From assembly GCA_954871525.1 (NCBI GenBank), contig OX940867.1:13369343-13433342 (forward strand): a DNA stretch of 64,000 nucleotides, given 5' to 3'. This document shows, in pieces, positions 10,989-23,034 of this stretch. The DNA is from Parietaria judaica (taxonomy: Eukaryota > Streptophyta > Magnoliopsida > Rosales > Urticaceae). The position numbers were made by a program, and so were the translations under genes. Under the pieces are notes generated by a model. The model was not told the origin of the DNA. It ran no database searches and saw nothing but the letters and a program-made list of their open reading frames with translations. How positions within the stretch are numbered: position 1 is the first letter of the stretch; every line of letters starts with the position of its first letter.

Positions 10989-11620
10989 TATATATATATA
11001 TATATTAATTATATGATAATAATATTTATACCATATAAATTATACTTACCATTTTTTGAATAAACTAATAACAACTAAATGCATTAGTTGAATTAATAGG
11101 TTAAAGAATAGTCAAAATTCATAAGATTTACATAGTTAAATTATAAGGCAAACGATTTTTGAACAACCTTTGTGTTAAACTCGGGACTTGCAAAATTAGT
11201 TAGGGATTAGCGAATTTAACCCGATAAACCTCCTATCGCGAGTTATCCACGAAATTAGAAAGAAGTGAAATAAGAGATAAAAAATTACAATTACCCTAAG
11301 GTAATAAAATTGATCTCGAAAATCATTTACAAGGAGACAACTACCAAATTCCCTAAAATATCAATATATTCGCATAAACCCATTAAACATTTTATCTCCT
11401 ACACAAACACTAAAAAAATAATTAAATACGAACTTGCTACACATAAATTCACCCACTTCTCCATCTTATAATAAACAAAATAATAATAATTAAAAAAAAC
11501 TAACATGATCAACATGCCACGTGGCCTTCTCTCGCTAGACTTAGTTGAGTGAACGCCCTCTCTTAAAAAAAACAGAGGACTCTTCTTCTCTTAAGCTTTT
11601 ATGAAAAGACCAACGAACCC
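10989..11620. other. Intergenic DNA and IDD gene 3' flank
   Basis: AT-rich sequence starting with a (TA)n run. The right end would hold the 3' UTR of the minus-strand IDD gene. A gccacgtggcc G-box-like palindrome occurs near 11515. No other feature is seen. Confidence 0.5.
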
Positions 11621-13438
11621 TCACGAGCTTCTTCCCATGTCTTTCCCGCTAAACTCGCCGTTACCGAACGACGCCGTGACGTCGAGACCCCCGCTGATAG
11701 ACGTCATTAGAGCAGACAACCCGCCCCCAGAGCTTCCGCCAGCAGCCATCCCGAGCCCGAGGAAATCGAGCGTCGTCTGCTTCGGGCCGAACATGGACGG
11801 GGCGCCCATCAACCCGAGCCCGAGCCCCGCTGGCCCGTCCGCCTCCGCCGTCCACGGAAGAGTCTCCGCCGGACCCACCGACGACGACGAGACGTACCCC
11901 AAGCCCCGCAGCAGCGAGGCGTTCGATGCCGCGGCGCCCATCTGCGCCGCTTTCTGGAGCAGCGCGGTGGCCGACATCGCCGGTGCAGCCGGCGATGAGA
12001 ACTGCCGCCGCTCTGGCGCCGGGAACATCGAGTTTGTCGAGAGCCCGAGCGCGATCGGCTCCATGGGTATCGCCGGCGCGAGGACGTCGGGTCGGATCGG
12101 ATCCATCGTGCGGATTAGGTCGGTGAAGGCCGGCTGCGGCTGAGGAGGTTGCAGGCTCGCCGGGGCCGGCGAGGACGCGAACAGGCTAGCGAATACGCTG
12201 CTTCCGTTGCTGCTCGAAGTGGCGGCTGCACTTGAGCTTCCGATCGTGTTCGTGGCCGGCAGCACTGGCACCGGAGCCGGCGCCGGTTCTTCGACTACCT
12301 GGGAATCCTCCGGAGGATCTAGTAAGAGCACAAAGAAGGTGAAGAACTGATGATGGATATATACACACATATATATATATATACACCGGACAAAAACAGC
12401 TAAGTTCCAAATCCCAGAGAAGACAAACAACGAAAAGGCCAAAAGAGCAGAGAAGCTTCTCGAAGAATCAATCAAATCACCTGTGGTTTGAACCGGCAGT
12501 ACACTCGCCGACCGTGCAGGGCTCGAGATCGGAGCTTCTTGAGGCGGCGGCGGCGACGCCTCCGGTGGCGGCTTCTTCTTGGCGGGTTTCGTCTTCACCG
12601 GCTCAGATTCCGAGCTCTTCTTCTCGGCCTTCCGATTCTGGTCGCTCTGGTCCTGACCGTTGGGCTGATTCCTCGCGCTCTCCTCCGCTAAGGCGTCGCA
12701 GAACGCCCTGTGCGTGATGAAGCTGTCTCTCCTGCACAACCACGCGAAACAAACAGATGAGAGAGAGCTTGAAGAGTTCAGCAATGGAGTCAGAGAGAGA
12801 GGGATTGGAACCTGGAGAAGAGGGTTCCGCAATCGCACTTGTACTCGCGAGTGCCGCAAATCTTGGAGTGGGCCTTCCAGTCGGACTGAACGGCGTACTT
12901 CTTGGAGCACTTGTCGCACTTCCACTTCTTCTCGCCGTGTTTCCGGCAGAAGTGCTTCTTGATGCCGGTGAGGTCGCCCAGAGCTCGGGCCGGGTCATGG
13001 TGGACGCACGACGCCTCGGGGCAGACGTACACGCGCTTCCTCACCTCCTTGCTCGACCTCTGCCGGAGCTTCCACGGCAGGTTGTGGCCGCGCCGGTGCA
13101 GCTGCAGGTTCTGGTCGCGCTGGAACCCCTTGCTGCAGATTTCGCACACGAACCGGTTCGTCGCCATCAGCGTCGTCGGCGACAGCGAGATCACCTCCGC
13201 TTCCGGATCTGAAAAATCGAAGAACAAAATCCGAGGTCAATCAATCGATTTCTTCTCTTCTGCTCGGCTCCGATAGATTTGGGGATTCGAGATTCTAGGG
13301 TTTCGAACCTGGCATTCCCGGGAGGTTCCGCTTCTTCTTGGCTGTGGATTTCGCAGGCTGAGTCTGGTTTTGGTTCCCCGATGAAGACACGCTCGCTTCG
13401 CCGGAGGCCGTGGAGGAGTTGTCCAAATCCGTCGCCAT
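11621..13438 (-). CDS. IDD2: INDETERMINATE-domain C2H2 zinc-finger transcription factor, IDD2/GAF1-like
   Basis: Four exons, 13438-13309, 13208-12812, 12731-12481 and 12318-11621, total 1476 nt and give 491 residues plus stop with correct phases. The start [19 protein letters not shown] and the [10 protein letters not shown] motif before the fingers are characteristic of the IDD1/IDD2 (ENHYDROUS/GAF1) branch. The ID domain starts near residue 60 with CEIC...[41 protein letters not shown] and [20 protein letters not shown], giving the usual C2H2, C2H2, C2HC, C2HC set. The C-terminus has [14 protein letters not shown], then TLDFLGLG and SGKDMGRS. In Arabidopsis GAF1 is a nuclear DNA-binding factor that works with DELLA and TOPLESS proteins in gibberellin responses; the same role here is inference from similarity. 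No lesion is seen. Confidence 0.93.
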
Positions 13439-13850
13439 TAAAGCCCAGGAAAAACAAAGCTCGAAAACACAGTAAAACGAAGCTCGATATCGATTCAATG
13501 GGTTTTCTCTTTCCTTAGGGCTCTTCTGATCCTCTCAGTATACATACATACACTATATCTATCTATCTATCTAACCACCAGTCAATCTGTAATAATAATA
13601 ATCTTATTTTATTTCTGTCTTTTTCGCAGACGAGACGACCTAACAGAGAAGACTCGCATTACCCCATAAACGCCATGATCGAACCCAAGAAGCTCAAGCA
13701 AACACCCAACGCCATGAACGATTCCGATGAACACTCGGATTCCCGAAATGGAAACAGAGAACGATGCTACGATCTAGAGAGAAGCTCTGAGAGAGAGAGA
13801 GTTGAAGTCTACTAGAGAGAGAAAGTAGAGAGAGAGAGGACTGGCTCAAA
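13439..13850 (-). promoter_or_regulatory. IDD gene 5' leader and proximal promoter
   Basis: Region upstream of the ATG at 13438. It holds ctat tetranucleotide repeats near 13560 and GA-rich runs (gagagagagaga) at 13790-13840, typical of plant 5' leaders and core promoters. No clear TATA box was fixed and the transcription start is not determinable. Confidence 0.5.
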
Positions 13851-14913
13851 AGTCATTGCACTGTGCTTTTGCTGTCTAACTTTTATGCATAGATATCATC
13901 AAAACTAAAATATATGAGTTTAACTTCATTTAATTTCATATTAATTAATAAGATGATGATACGGTAAAAGTACCTATTTTTCTAGTGTATGAATCAATTT
14001 TCTTATATATCTCTATTTAGATTAAGTCATTTACACGTATGTTAAATTAGAATATATTTAATAAAAAAGTAAATGCTAAATTGAAAATTAAGAACATGAA
14101 GTATAATAAGTAAAAATAATCAATGTAACTGAAAATTTTAAAATACTTGGGTATTTTCATTGCAAATATTCTTTATTTAATTAGCTAGTTTTTGAAAATA
14201 TCTGTATTAACTTGCGCTGTAAGTTTCGTTGTCGTTTACTTCGATCGTCTATTTTGACCGTCCACGTTTCGGGACCCGAAATGGAACCTGCACAACAAAT
14301 ATTTTCTTGTCGTTTAGCGTAACTGAGGTCTTCCTTTTGTGCAAAACGACAAGCTAACGTGGCAGTTCCACGCAAAAGTCAAATGACTTTTGTTTCTTCA
14401 CCGCTTTGTTGTGTTCATAGCCAATGGTGAACTGCCACGTCATCCATCCCCTAGCCCTTTGATTATTATCTGATTTACATGTTGTTCTCTCTTTTTTTTT
14501 TTTTATATATAGAAGTTGTTTACACGTAGGACTAGAGGATGCCACGTGGCAGAGTCTCCCAGGACGTGGGCTTCTCTCAAATAGGATAAGAATAAGATTT
14601 TTAGTTATTTATTTGAATTAAGTTTTTAATTGATAAAGATCTTTCAATTTGAGAGGATAAGTGAAAAGAGTGTGACTAAATTATGTAACTCTTTTTATTG
14701 GACCGAAATCTGCGAAGATTGAAACTTCAAGATTATAGTTTCAATGCAAAATTAATATACAATATTATTAAAATGTATTTGGTCTTAATGAGCTTTAATT
14801 CTCTGTGCCAACTTATGATACTTGTAGTTTAATTTTTTTTTATTAAAATATAATTTCTAGTTTAAAACTACCTAAAAATCATATTTTTATTTTTTATTTT
14901 TATTTATTAGTGT
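13851..14913. other. Intergenic DNA with G-box palindrome
   Basis: Mostly AT-rich with no gene. At 14540-14551 a perfect tgccacgtggca palindrome (G-box, bZIP/bHLH-type site) occurs, with a further cacgt core nearby. It lies ~1.1 kb upstream of the IDD start, so it may be a distal promoter element; that is inference. Confidence 0.45.
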
Positions 14914-15690
14914 TGATACGAAAAATGGATCAAACATTGTAGAAATACTCGTCTTGATATTGGGCTGGTCTATCGCTGTTTCTTGATTTTTTTAGGGGAT
15001 TCAGGCTTTGATCTTAGGATCTTGAGAGCCAGGATGTCCGTTTGTCGGGCAGTCTGGAACTGGATCCTCCGACTCGTTACCAGATAAAATCTGGTACCTC
15101 CGCCTAGGCGGTCGGACTGGACTTGGCATTTGGATCACCGACTATTGAGAACCGGGACCTCAGTCGTACGGGCAATCCGGAATTGGGTCCTCCGACCCAT
15201 TACCACAAAAATCTGGTACATTAGCTTAAGTGGTCAGACCGGACTCGGGATTTTTATCGGTGACCACTGAGAACCTAGACTTTCGTAGTACGGGTAGATC
15301 GGCTCGGCCTTTATTCTTCAATCTCTAGAGAGCCGGGAATTTCTCCCGTGCATCTACTCTAGCCAGCTCCTCCGTATTCGCTGAAAAATAAAAAGAAGAA
15401 AGCAGTACTTTAGGGGGAAGCGGAAGGGGGGCTGTCATTTACCGCTCTAATGCTCAAGATTAGTTGGATATTTAAGTCGAAAAGAGAAAGTCAAAAAATC
15501 AAGTTTTTAGAGCTATAGATAACGTTTGAATGATTTACCGTTTAATTGAAATAGACCTCCTATTTATAGGTGGGACCGGAGGCCTAACAATAATTAAAAA
15601 TTGCTTGATAAGGGTCTTGCGAACCCGTAGGGAGCCGTTTTCCCATTGAGGGCACGTTTTTTGCCCCCGAAGGCGCGCTTGATAAAATAA
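14914..15690 (-). mobile_element. LTR-like retrotransposon fragment
   Basis: Starts tgttgatacg after an AT run. It contains a ~110-bp direct repeat (ctccgac...taccag/taccac...atctggtac blocks at 15065-15110 and 15195-15240), then an AG-rich block and a minus-strand TATA-like box (tatttata on +, 15561-15568). The layout resembles the LTRs of the neighbouring elements, but the right boundary and target duplication are not identified, so this is a tentative call. Confidence 0.45.
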
Positions 15691-15724
15691 TCATATATAT
15701 TATTCAAAATAATTATTTTCTATT

Positions 15725-18700
15725 TGTTAATGTGCGAATTTTAATTAACATCTACCTGATCCACGGTTCGAGCCCAGGGCCGGACCCTGTGGTCACGTTG
15801 GTAGTCAGGTGTGAAGTCAACGCGGGTTGACTTGGCTTAAGCCGAATCGTCGTCTTCAATGCTGCATAAACTGTCCCGTCGTTTTGTTTTTCTTCTTTGG
15901 CGACGTCCCTGGAGGCGAGGGAAACCTGCAAAAAAGAAAAAGATTGGTCCCGCGTCCCGTCGCTTATGGTTGGGTGAGGCTAACTACGTATCTCAGTTTA
16001 AGAGAATCAGGTCCCACGTAGTTCTAGGGTTAGGGAAATCCGAGGACTGATGTCCCTGACGAGGGTATGAATCCCCATGGGTGAGGTCGTCAGCAGATGG
16101 CGCGGCCTGAGAATCTCGAGGGTAAGCGAGATCTTGGCGACCTGGAGAGTTACGACGGGAGTGGTCGTTATGACGTGCCCCGGTGCGAAACTGTTCTTCC
16201 TAGAGAGCTCCGTGTTGGACATGTGTCCTTAAACAAACTGTTTTATCCTATTTGTAAAAGATTATGACGAGTCGTTGAATAAAAGATGGTGCTTATTATG
16301 TTAATCTTATTATAGTTTCTGGTAGAGTAAAATAGAATGTTTGTTCCTTAGTTCATAAAGGATGCAATTATGTTATTATTATCACAACCGAGTCAATGTG
16401 AGGAAGAATTAATAATCATAATAAATTAACTTAAAATGTCCACAGCTTGATTAACTGGGTGGGAGCCCATTAATCGAATAAGGTCATTAATGTGAGTAAC
16501 TGATATAATCCTATTCTGGATTAAGTGTGTGTCACGCTCATTAGAAGTGAATTGAGTGTGAAGTGTCTTCATACTGGACTGGACCTAACTTAAACTCTGG
16601 AAGTTATCATATAAGACTGTCACTGATAACTTGGAGTTGAGTCACTAGTACATGATCAAATGGATATTCGATCTAAGTCCCAAGTGATCTTTAGTCTGAA
16701 CGGTTGACTTGATTGTTCTTTGATTTAACCGTTAAAGAACACATTGTTACTGTTGTTCCCAACATTATTATTTTGGGAACATGATAGTCAACACTAAAGG
16801 TAGCTTGGTCATAGACATGGGCATAACACAGCTCTCTTCAGAGTCATGATGATCCCCTTGGTTGTCGGTGGTGAGAAGTGATAGATACTCGTGCGCAACT
16901 TATGAATCGAAACCATAAGTGGGTTACTCATGATATTACTGACTGAGTCAAGGAGGAAAATGCAATGAGAGGCAAAACGGTAAAAATCGCCTACTCGTGT
17001 GTGGATCATCAAGTGAAAGATCAATAACCCGAATTTGATTGTATCAATGGACACCCTGTTGTTATAAGGGAATAATATATACTGTATCACTAAAGAATGC
17101 AGCCTCAGGTTTATAGTGGAATTACACTGAGGTTTGACGAACACCCTAGCAGTTCGTTGGAGCTTAAGTGATATGGGTCCATGGTCCTCATGATAGCTTC
17201 TTAACGGATGATACGTACGTGATAGGAAAATTTTGAGATGTTTAATCATATGGCAAGATTTATAAAACTGAATTCTGTGTCAGATACCAGATAGTTTTAT
17301 TAGTAGCGTGGCAAAAGTACCATATCTTGGTAACCAAAATTAACTGACAAAATAAAGTAGAATTTGGATTTTTTGTCAACATGAAAGTTGTTGGAACCGA
17401 GTCATTTCGACGTACGGTTTGTGATTTAGAGAATTTCTAAGTTTGTGATCGTTTCGGTAAAACTATTAAATTAAATCACGTGTCACGAATTTAAATGATG
17501 GTGTTGCACCATGACATTTAAATGTATGATATTGAGATCAGTAGATATTAATATAATTTAATTATTTAGATTTAATTATTAATATCTTTATTAATAATTA
17601 ATTAATAATTTTTAGATTTATATTAATAAATAAAAAAATATATATTTGTATATATTTACATGTGTAAAATCGAATGATGCTAAGGAATGTGGAGCAGTAT
17701 TACATTCGAATGATTAGACTTGGTCTTTTCATATTTATGGCATAAGTATCTAATGTTTTGGTATTTGAGAAAAACCCTAAAATTAATTTAATCTATTGGA
17801 TCGGTTAGGGTTTAATATTAACCGTTGGATTGAGATAATTGATTTTAACCCTAACCCTAATTCAAAATTAATAGCTTGGTGACCAAGGTTAGGGTTATCG
17901 AATTTGGTCTAATTAATTGTATCCATTGGATCGGTTTAAGGTTTAATCTTTACCGTCGGATTAGAAATTAATTAATAATATATAAAATATATATTTCGAA
18001 TTAACGATACGGATAAAATCGAATTAGGGTTTTTACCATGTCTCGGGGTATTTGATTTTATCCTGAATCAATTTGGTTCATTTGATCGGTTTAAGATTTA
18101 TCTCAACCGTTGCATCTAGATAACTGATTTTCGAAATTCATTACATATATGTTACGAATTTATCAATAAGAGGATAAGATTGGTTTTTGATTTTACCAAG
18201 TCTTTCTTATTTAATTATATCCCTGATTAATTATATCCCTTGGATTAAGATAAGATTTAATCTAGACCATTGGATTGAAATAATTAATCATATATAATTC
18301 AAAATTAGGGAAAGGAATATCTCCAATTCGGTTACAGTCTAAGCATATAAATAGGGAGCTCATTCTACAAATTTTTCACACCTTTCCCCAGAGCAAAATT
18401 CTAACACTCTCTCTCTCTCTTAGAGTCTGCGAAGTTTGCTACTTATCTCCCGCTTTCTGGTTCGGCTCAAGAGATGTTGTTCTCCGGAAGCTTCTAAAGA
18501 ACCATCAGTTAAAGTTTGCGACGGAGTCCTGCCGGCGAAGCCCACGCTTCGGTACGAGTAATGCAGAAGAATATCTCAGAAGATCGCGGGAGTTTCCCTC
18601 ACCACCGACGGAGCCCTGCCAAGTTCAGAACGCGCAGCCGGAAGTCATCACACTGAGGTACGGCCTTATGCATTGGGTTAATAAATGCGACCATTTATTG

Positions 18701-19261
18701 CTTTTATTTATTTTCTATAGACTAGTTTATTAATAATGATTTATGAATATTAAATTACTTTTTATTTATCAGCTCTTGATTTTGGTTATTATCATATGTT
18801 TGATCCGTTGTACAATTAACAAGTTTTCTGCTTTAAAATAATTTTTTAAATGTTACCCGGACGTTTCGACGGCATATTTCGTGATAATATTCACGGAAAT
18901 TGCGACGTGATTCCCAACACTCCGGTGGAATGACGTCCTTCTTGGCGATCTCCTTGGCGACCTACGCGCTCCTGGCGAGGTTCAGGGTCAGGCCACCCTC
19001 ACTGGCGAGCCTTTATGGCCGCGATACCTTTCCTGGCGAGGCTTAGTCCATGTCGATGTCTTAGCTCAAGTCGGGCCTTCCTGGCGAGCTTCGGGTGCGA
19101 CGTTGCACGAGCCGAAGGTGGCCGGGGGAAGGGACGAACTCGAGGGAGAGAGGATGGCTCAGGCGACTTCGAGTGCTTCTTGGGATTTGAATTTTCTTCA
19201 TGGGATTTGACTTTTACCTTTCGGGCACATATATTCAATAGTTCAAAAAATACGCATAACA
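15725..19261 (-). repeat. 3' LTR of the gag-only element, interrupted
   Basis: LTR sequence is present at 15725-16212 and 18925-19261, with a solo LTR of another family between. Compared with the other LTR it lacks ~480 bp that would lie after the gcgacttcgagtgcttcttgg block near 19180, so it carries an internal deletion as well. Confidence 0.85.
16213..18919 (+). mobile_element. Solo LTR (2.7 kb) nested in the gag-only element
   Basis: Starts tgttggacatgtg and ends gattcccaaca, so it has TGTTG/CAACA inverted ends. Perfect 5-bp target duplications ctccg lie at 16208-16212 and 18920-18924. No coding region or second LTR is present. A plus-strand TATA box (tataaata, 18347-18354) is followed by a ct-rich leader, giving the + orientation and a U3 of ~2.1 kb. 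The family was not identified; large LTRs occur in several copia and gypsy lineages. Confidence 0.87.
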
Positions 19262-19689
19262 TTAACTCCCCAGTTTCTTGGGTAATGAAATTGCGCGAGG
19301 AACTTTATTTTTCAAACTTCAGAACCTTGTGTTATTTGGTGAGAGTCTGAGACCGTTAGATATTAGGATCTCTGACCTGGTCCACCAAGAAACTGCAAGT
19401 TTCCTAAACTGGATTTCGTAAAAATATTTTCGAAAATGGTTCGGTAAATGACATGTTTTGAGTTTCACCATTTTGTTGTACCTTGGTATTTCAGGATGTC
19501 GACAATCGTTGTGCACCCTCTAGCGATCTGTCATATAGGCGTGTAGGACCGTCTCTTGGGGGTGTTTCAACTTTGTCGACTTAGGAGGTTGTCCGGAGAG
19601 AAAACTTCCTCGTCGACCTGGGGATCGTCGGGGAGCTCGCCTTTTCTGTTTCGATATTTAGCCTGAGTGAGTGGGACTAAGATCCGGCC

Positions 19690-20320
19690 TGTTTTAACCT
19701 TTTGAGCCCGAGTCGGCGGGATTGATATCCGGCTAGTTTCAGCGTTTGGACCTGAGTCAGCGGGATTGGTATCCGGCCTGTTTCGGCGTTTGGGCCTGAG
19801 TCGGCGGGAGTGGTATCCGGCCTGTTTTGGCATTTGGGTCTGAGTCATTTTTATCCGGCCTGTTTCGGCGTTTTTGGGCCTGAGTCGTCGGGATTGGTAT
19901 CCGGCCTGTTTCGGTGTTTTTGGGCCCGAGTAGGCGGGATTGGTATCTGGCATGTTTCGACGTTTGGGTCTGAGTCGGCGGGATCATTATTCGGCCTGTT
20001 TCGGCATTTTTGGGCTTGAGTCGGCGATATTGGTATCCGGCCTGTTTTGGCGTTTGTGTTTGAGTCGGCGGGATTATTATCCGGCCTGTTTCGGCGTTTG
20101 GGCCTGAGTCGGCAGGATTGATATCCAGCCTGTTTCGGCGTTTAGGCCTGAGTCGGCGGGATTTGTATCCGGCCTGTTTTGGCTTTTGGGCCTGAGTCGG
20201 CGGGATTGATACATGTCCTGTTTCAGCGTTTGGCCCTGAGTCAGCGGGATTGGTATCCGGCCTGTTTTGGCGTTTGGGCCTTAGTCGGCGGGATTGATAT
20301 CCGGCCAGCCTCGAGCTTTC
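19690..20320. repeat. ~45-bp tandem repeat in the gag-only element
   Basis: About 13-14 units, each containing ctgagtcggcgggattg, gtatccggcctg and tttcggcgtttggg. They lie 3' of gag on the element's coding strand. On - they read as a repeated Arg/Pro-rich peptide, without a start or domain that would make it a gene. Confidence 0.88.
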
Positions 20321-20550
20321 TGCTTCTCTGCTGACGGGATCGTGGTCTGGCCAGCCTTGAGCTTCTACGCCTCTGCTGACGGGATCATGCTCCGGCTAGC
20401 CTTAAGCTTCTGCGCCTCTGCTAACGGGATTGTGGTCCGGCCAGCCTTGAGCTTCTGCGCGTTTGCTGACGGGATCGTGTTCTGGCCAGTCTTGAGCTTT
20501 CGCACAGTCTTGAGCTTTCACACCATTGCTGACGGGGTCGTGGTCTAGCC
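20321..20550. repeat. ~57-bp tandem repeat in the gag-only element
   Basis: About four to five units with gcctctgctgacgggatcg and tccggccagccttgagctt adjoin the 45-bp repeat array. They are non-coding as far as can be seen. Confidence 0.8.
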
Positions 20551-20738
20551 ATGCTATTGTGTTGGCGAAGCGGCTTGGTGGTGCAGTCTTCTTGTATTGG
20601 CCACATAGCTTATCTATTCAAGCTATAACGGTGCGGTCTTGATGGCGACGCAGTTCATCTTTCCAAGCCTTAACGGAGCGGTCTTCTGGCAATGTTACTG
20701 GTAGTAACCGGCAAGCAGAATAGGTTGCTTGCCTCTGT

Positions 20739-22830
20739 AGAGGTGGTTGGCTATGACGGTCATCCATGTGGGGTTGCCTGCTGGTCTTCTACATATTTTC
20801 ATACGAACCCCTTGAGTTGTCCTTCTTGAACCATATCTTCTATCTGCTTTTTCAGGTTCCAGCACTGTGATGAGAGATGCTCGTAGTCGTCGTGGAAACG
20901 GCAGTAAAACCTCTTGTCCTTCTTTGCTGCTTTGTTCAGCGGGCGAGGTTCCTTGAATTTATCACCGTGCAGGTTGAATGATGTCTCTGGTGAGGCTGTC
21001 AACGGAGTGAAGTTTTCTGTCGAGATCTAGTGTGGGCCCTTTGTTACCCCATTGTGTTGCAGCTGTGGCTTCAGGCCTCCGTCGTCGTCATCGTCGGTGC
21101 GGATTTTCTTCCTCGTCGCTTCGCCGCTCGAGTAGTCGTCTTCTTGGGGACGACATCCTTGCTCTCTCGATCTTCTATTGATGGGGTACTCTTCCACGTA
21201 AATTTTTTGAGTGGCTCTTGCCATAAGCTCTGCCATGGTTGACGGCCTTTACTTGACGAGGGAAACCAGGATTTCTCCGGTCTTTAGTCCGTCGATAAGA
21301 GCAATAGTTGCGTCATTATCAGTGTAGTCATTGACATTGTCGGTCTCCTCAGTGAATCGGTTGAGAAACTTCTATAGTGGCTCGTCGTTCCTCTGCCTGA
21401 TTGACCACAGGTTGGATTTCTCATTTCTTTGTGTCATAGCGCCGGCAAAGCGAGCCAAATTTTTTTCCTTGAGCTAGTCAAGAGAATGGATATTCGCCTT
21501 GGGCAGTTGCAGGTACCAGTCGGACGCAGTGTTGGTAAGTGTTAAGCAAAACGCCTGGCACATTGCCGCGGTTGTGCATTTTCCCATTTGCATGGTCGTC
21601 TGATACCGGATCAGGTAGTTGGCAGGATCGTTTCTTCCGTCATAAATTAGACTGGTGGCGAGACGTAAGTCACCAACGGCTTCTTCGGCGAGCAGATAAG
21701 GGGCGAGCGGCGAGGCCGTCTCATCGAGCATATTGCGAGTAGCTGGGCTTCGATCTTGGGCGGTTCGCAAGTCGCGTATCTCATGTTTCAGGCCTTGGAA
21801 AAGGGCGAGCATGTCGTCGTCGCGCTGCTGCCTGTGATTACGAGGGTAATCGGGCGAGGGTTGGCGTCTACCCCGACGATCCCATGGGCGACCTTGGGGG
21901 TGGTTAGGTGAAAGCTGAAGACCTCCCTGACGACCCCCCTGGCGATTCTCTGGGCGGTTTTGGGATTGGCCAGGAGACGGCTGACGACCCCTCGGGCGGT
22001 CTTCGTCTTCAACGCCGTTGTGGTCTGGTGCCTGGCGACCCTCCGGATAGTTCCAGGGTCGGCTGGGAGACAGCTGGCGACCCCTCAGGCAGTCTTCGTC
22101 TTCGTCGTTGTTGAGGTCTTGGGCCTGGCAACCCTTCGGGTAGTTCCGGGGTCGGCTGGGAGAAAACTGGCGACCCCTCGGGCGGTCTTCGTCTTCGTCG
22201 TCGTTGAGGTCTTTCGCGTGGCGACCCCCCGGGTAGTTCCGGGGTCGGCTGGAGGACAGCTGGCGACCTTTTGGGCGGTCTTCGTCTTCGTCGCTGTTGA
22301 GGTCTTGCACCTGGCTACCCTCCGGGTAGTTCCGGGTTTGGCCGGGAGACGGCTGGTGACCCCTCGGGTGGTCTTCGTCTTTGTCGCCGTTGAGGTCTTG
22401 GGCCTGGCGACCCTCCGGGTAGTTCCGGGGTCGGCTTGGAGACATCTGGCGACCCCTCGGGCGGTCTTCGTCTTTGTCACCGTTGAGGTCTTGCACCTAG
22501 TGACCCTCCGGGTAGTTGTAAGGTCGGCTGGGAGACAGCTGGCGACCTCTCGGGCGGTCTTCGTTTTCGTCACCGTTGAGGTCTTGTGCCTGGCGACCCC
22601 CCTAACGACCTTCCGGAATTGGCCGGGAGACAACTGCTAACCCATCGGGCGGTCTTTGTCTTCGTCACCGTTGAGATCTTATGCTTGGCGACCCTCCGGG
22701 TAGTTCCAGAGTCGGCTGGGAGACAGCTGGCGACCCCTCGGGCGGTCTTCGTCTTCATCGCCGTGGTGAGAGACGGGTCCTCGAGAATGTCGAGAGTCTG
22801 TTGCCTCGTCATCTTGAGAATTGTTGGCGG
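20739..22830 (-). pseudogene. Retrotransposon Gag with N-terminal 31-residue repeats, broken
   Basis: Read from right to left. First come several copies of an acidic/Pro-Arg repeat of ~31 residues (core DLNGDKDEDRPRGRQ then SPSRPRNYPEGRQ). Then an Arg/Gln-rich linker, a Retrotrans_gag-like domain (PLAPYLLAEEAVGDLRL, YDGRNDPANYL, ASDWYLQLP) and, near the end, CRFHDDYEHLSSQC, a zinc-knuckle-like motif seen in Ty3-type Gag. One frame runs through the Gag domain but is cut by TAG at 22497-22499 and 21474-21476, further stops near 21376 and 21248, TAG near 21024 and TGA near 20797. Most of these are explained by C-to-T changes of Gln, Arg or Trp codons. The repeats give this Gag an unusually long disordered N-terminus. 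Confidence 0.8.
21960..22770 (-). repeat. 93-bp coding tandem repeat inside gag
   Basis: About eight to nine units of ~93 bp, with ggcggtcttcgtcttcgtc, gttgaggtcttgggcctgg and gggtagttccggggtcggct on +. They keep the reading frame on - and produce the 31-residue Gag repeat. Units are ~85-95% alike by eye, which suggests recent unequal expansion. Confidence 0.85.
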
Positions 22831-23034
22831 GCAAACTCTATTGAGGTGGCAGGGCTTGCCTGGCGAGGGACTAGGGCCTCGTGTTGAGGGCGACGCTCTT
22901 CGCCGTTTGTTGTGAAGTACTTGCTCAACTCGTCATGCTAAATGGCGAGGTCTTCGTACTCCGGGTTCTTCGAATAAGTGCTTGCGGGAACCCCTAGGTC
23001 GATGTTCGAGTATCTCTTCCTTCTAGCGCCAAAC

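Noticed and set aside
11601..12143. 180-codon plus-strand frame
   Set aside because: It is the antisense of the IDD gene's last exon; the minus frame has family motifs and correct splicing.
12757..13212. 151-codon plus-strand frame rich in Leu/Val/Ala
   Set aside because: It is the antisense of the zinc-finger exon.
19567..20019. Frames made of repeated SRRLRPKNAETGRI-type peptide
   Set aside because: They come from the 45-bp tandem array; no start, domain or link to gag.
21960..22640. 226-codon plus-strand hydrophobic repeat frame
   Set aside because: It is the antisense of the Gag repeat. The minus frame leads into a recognisable Gag domain.
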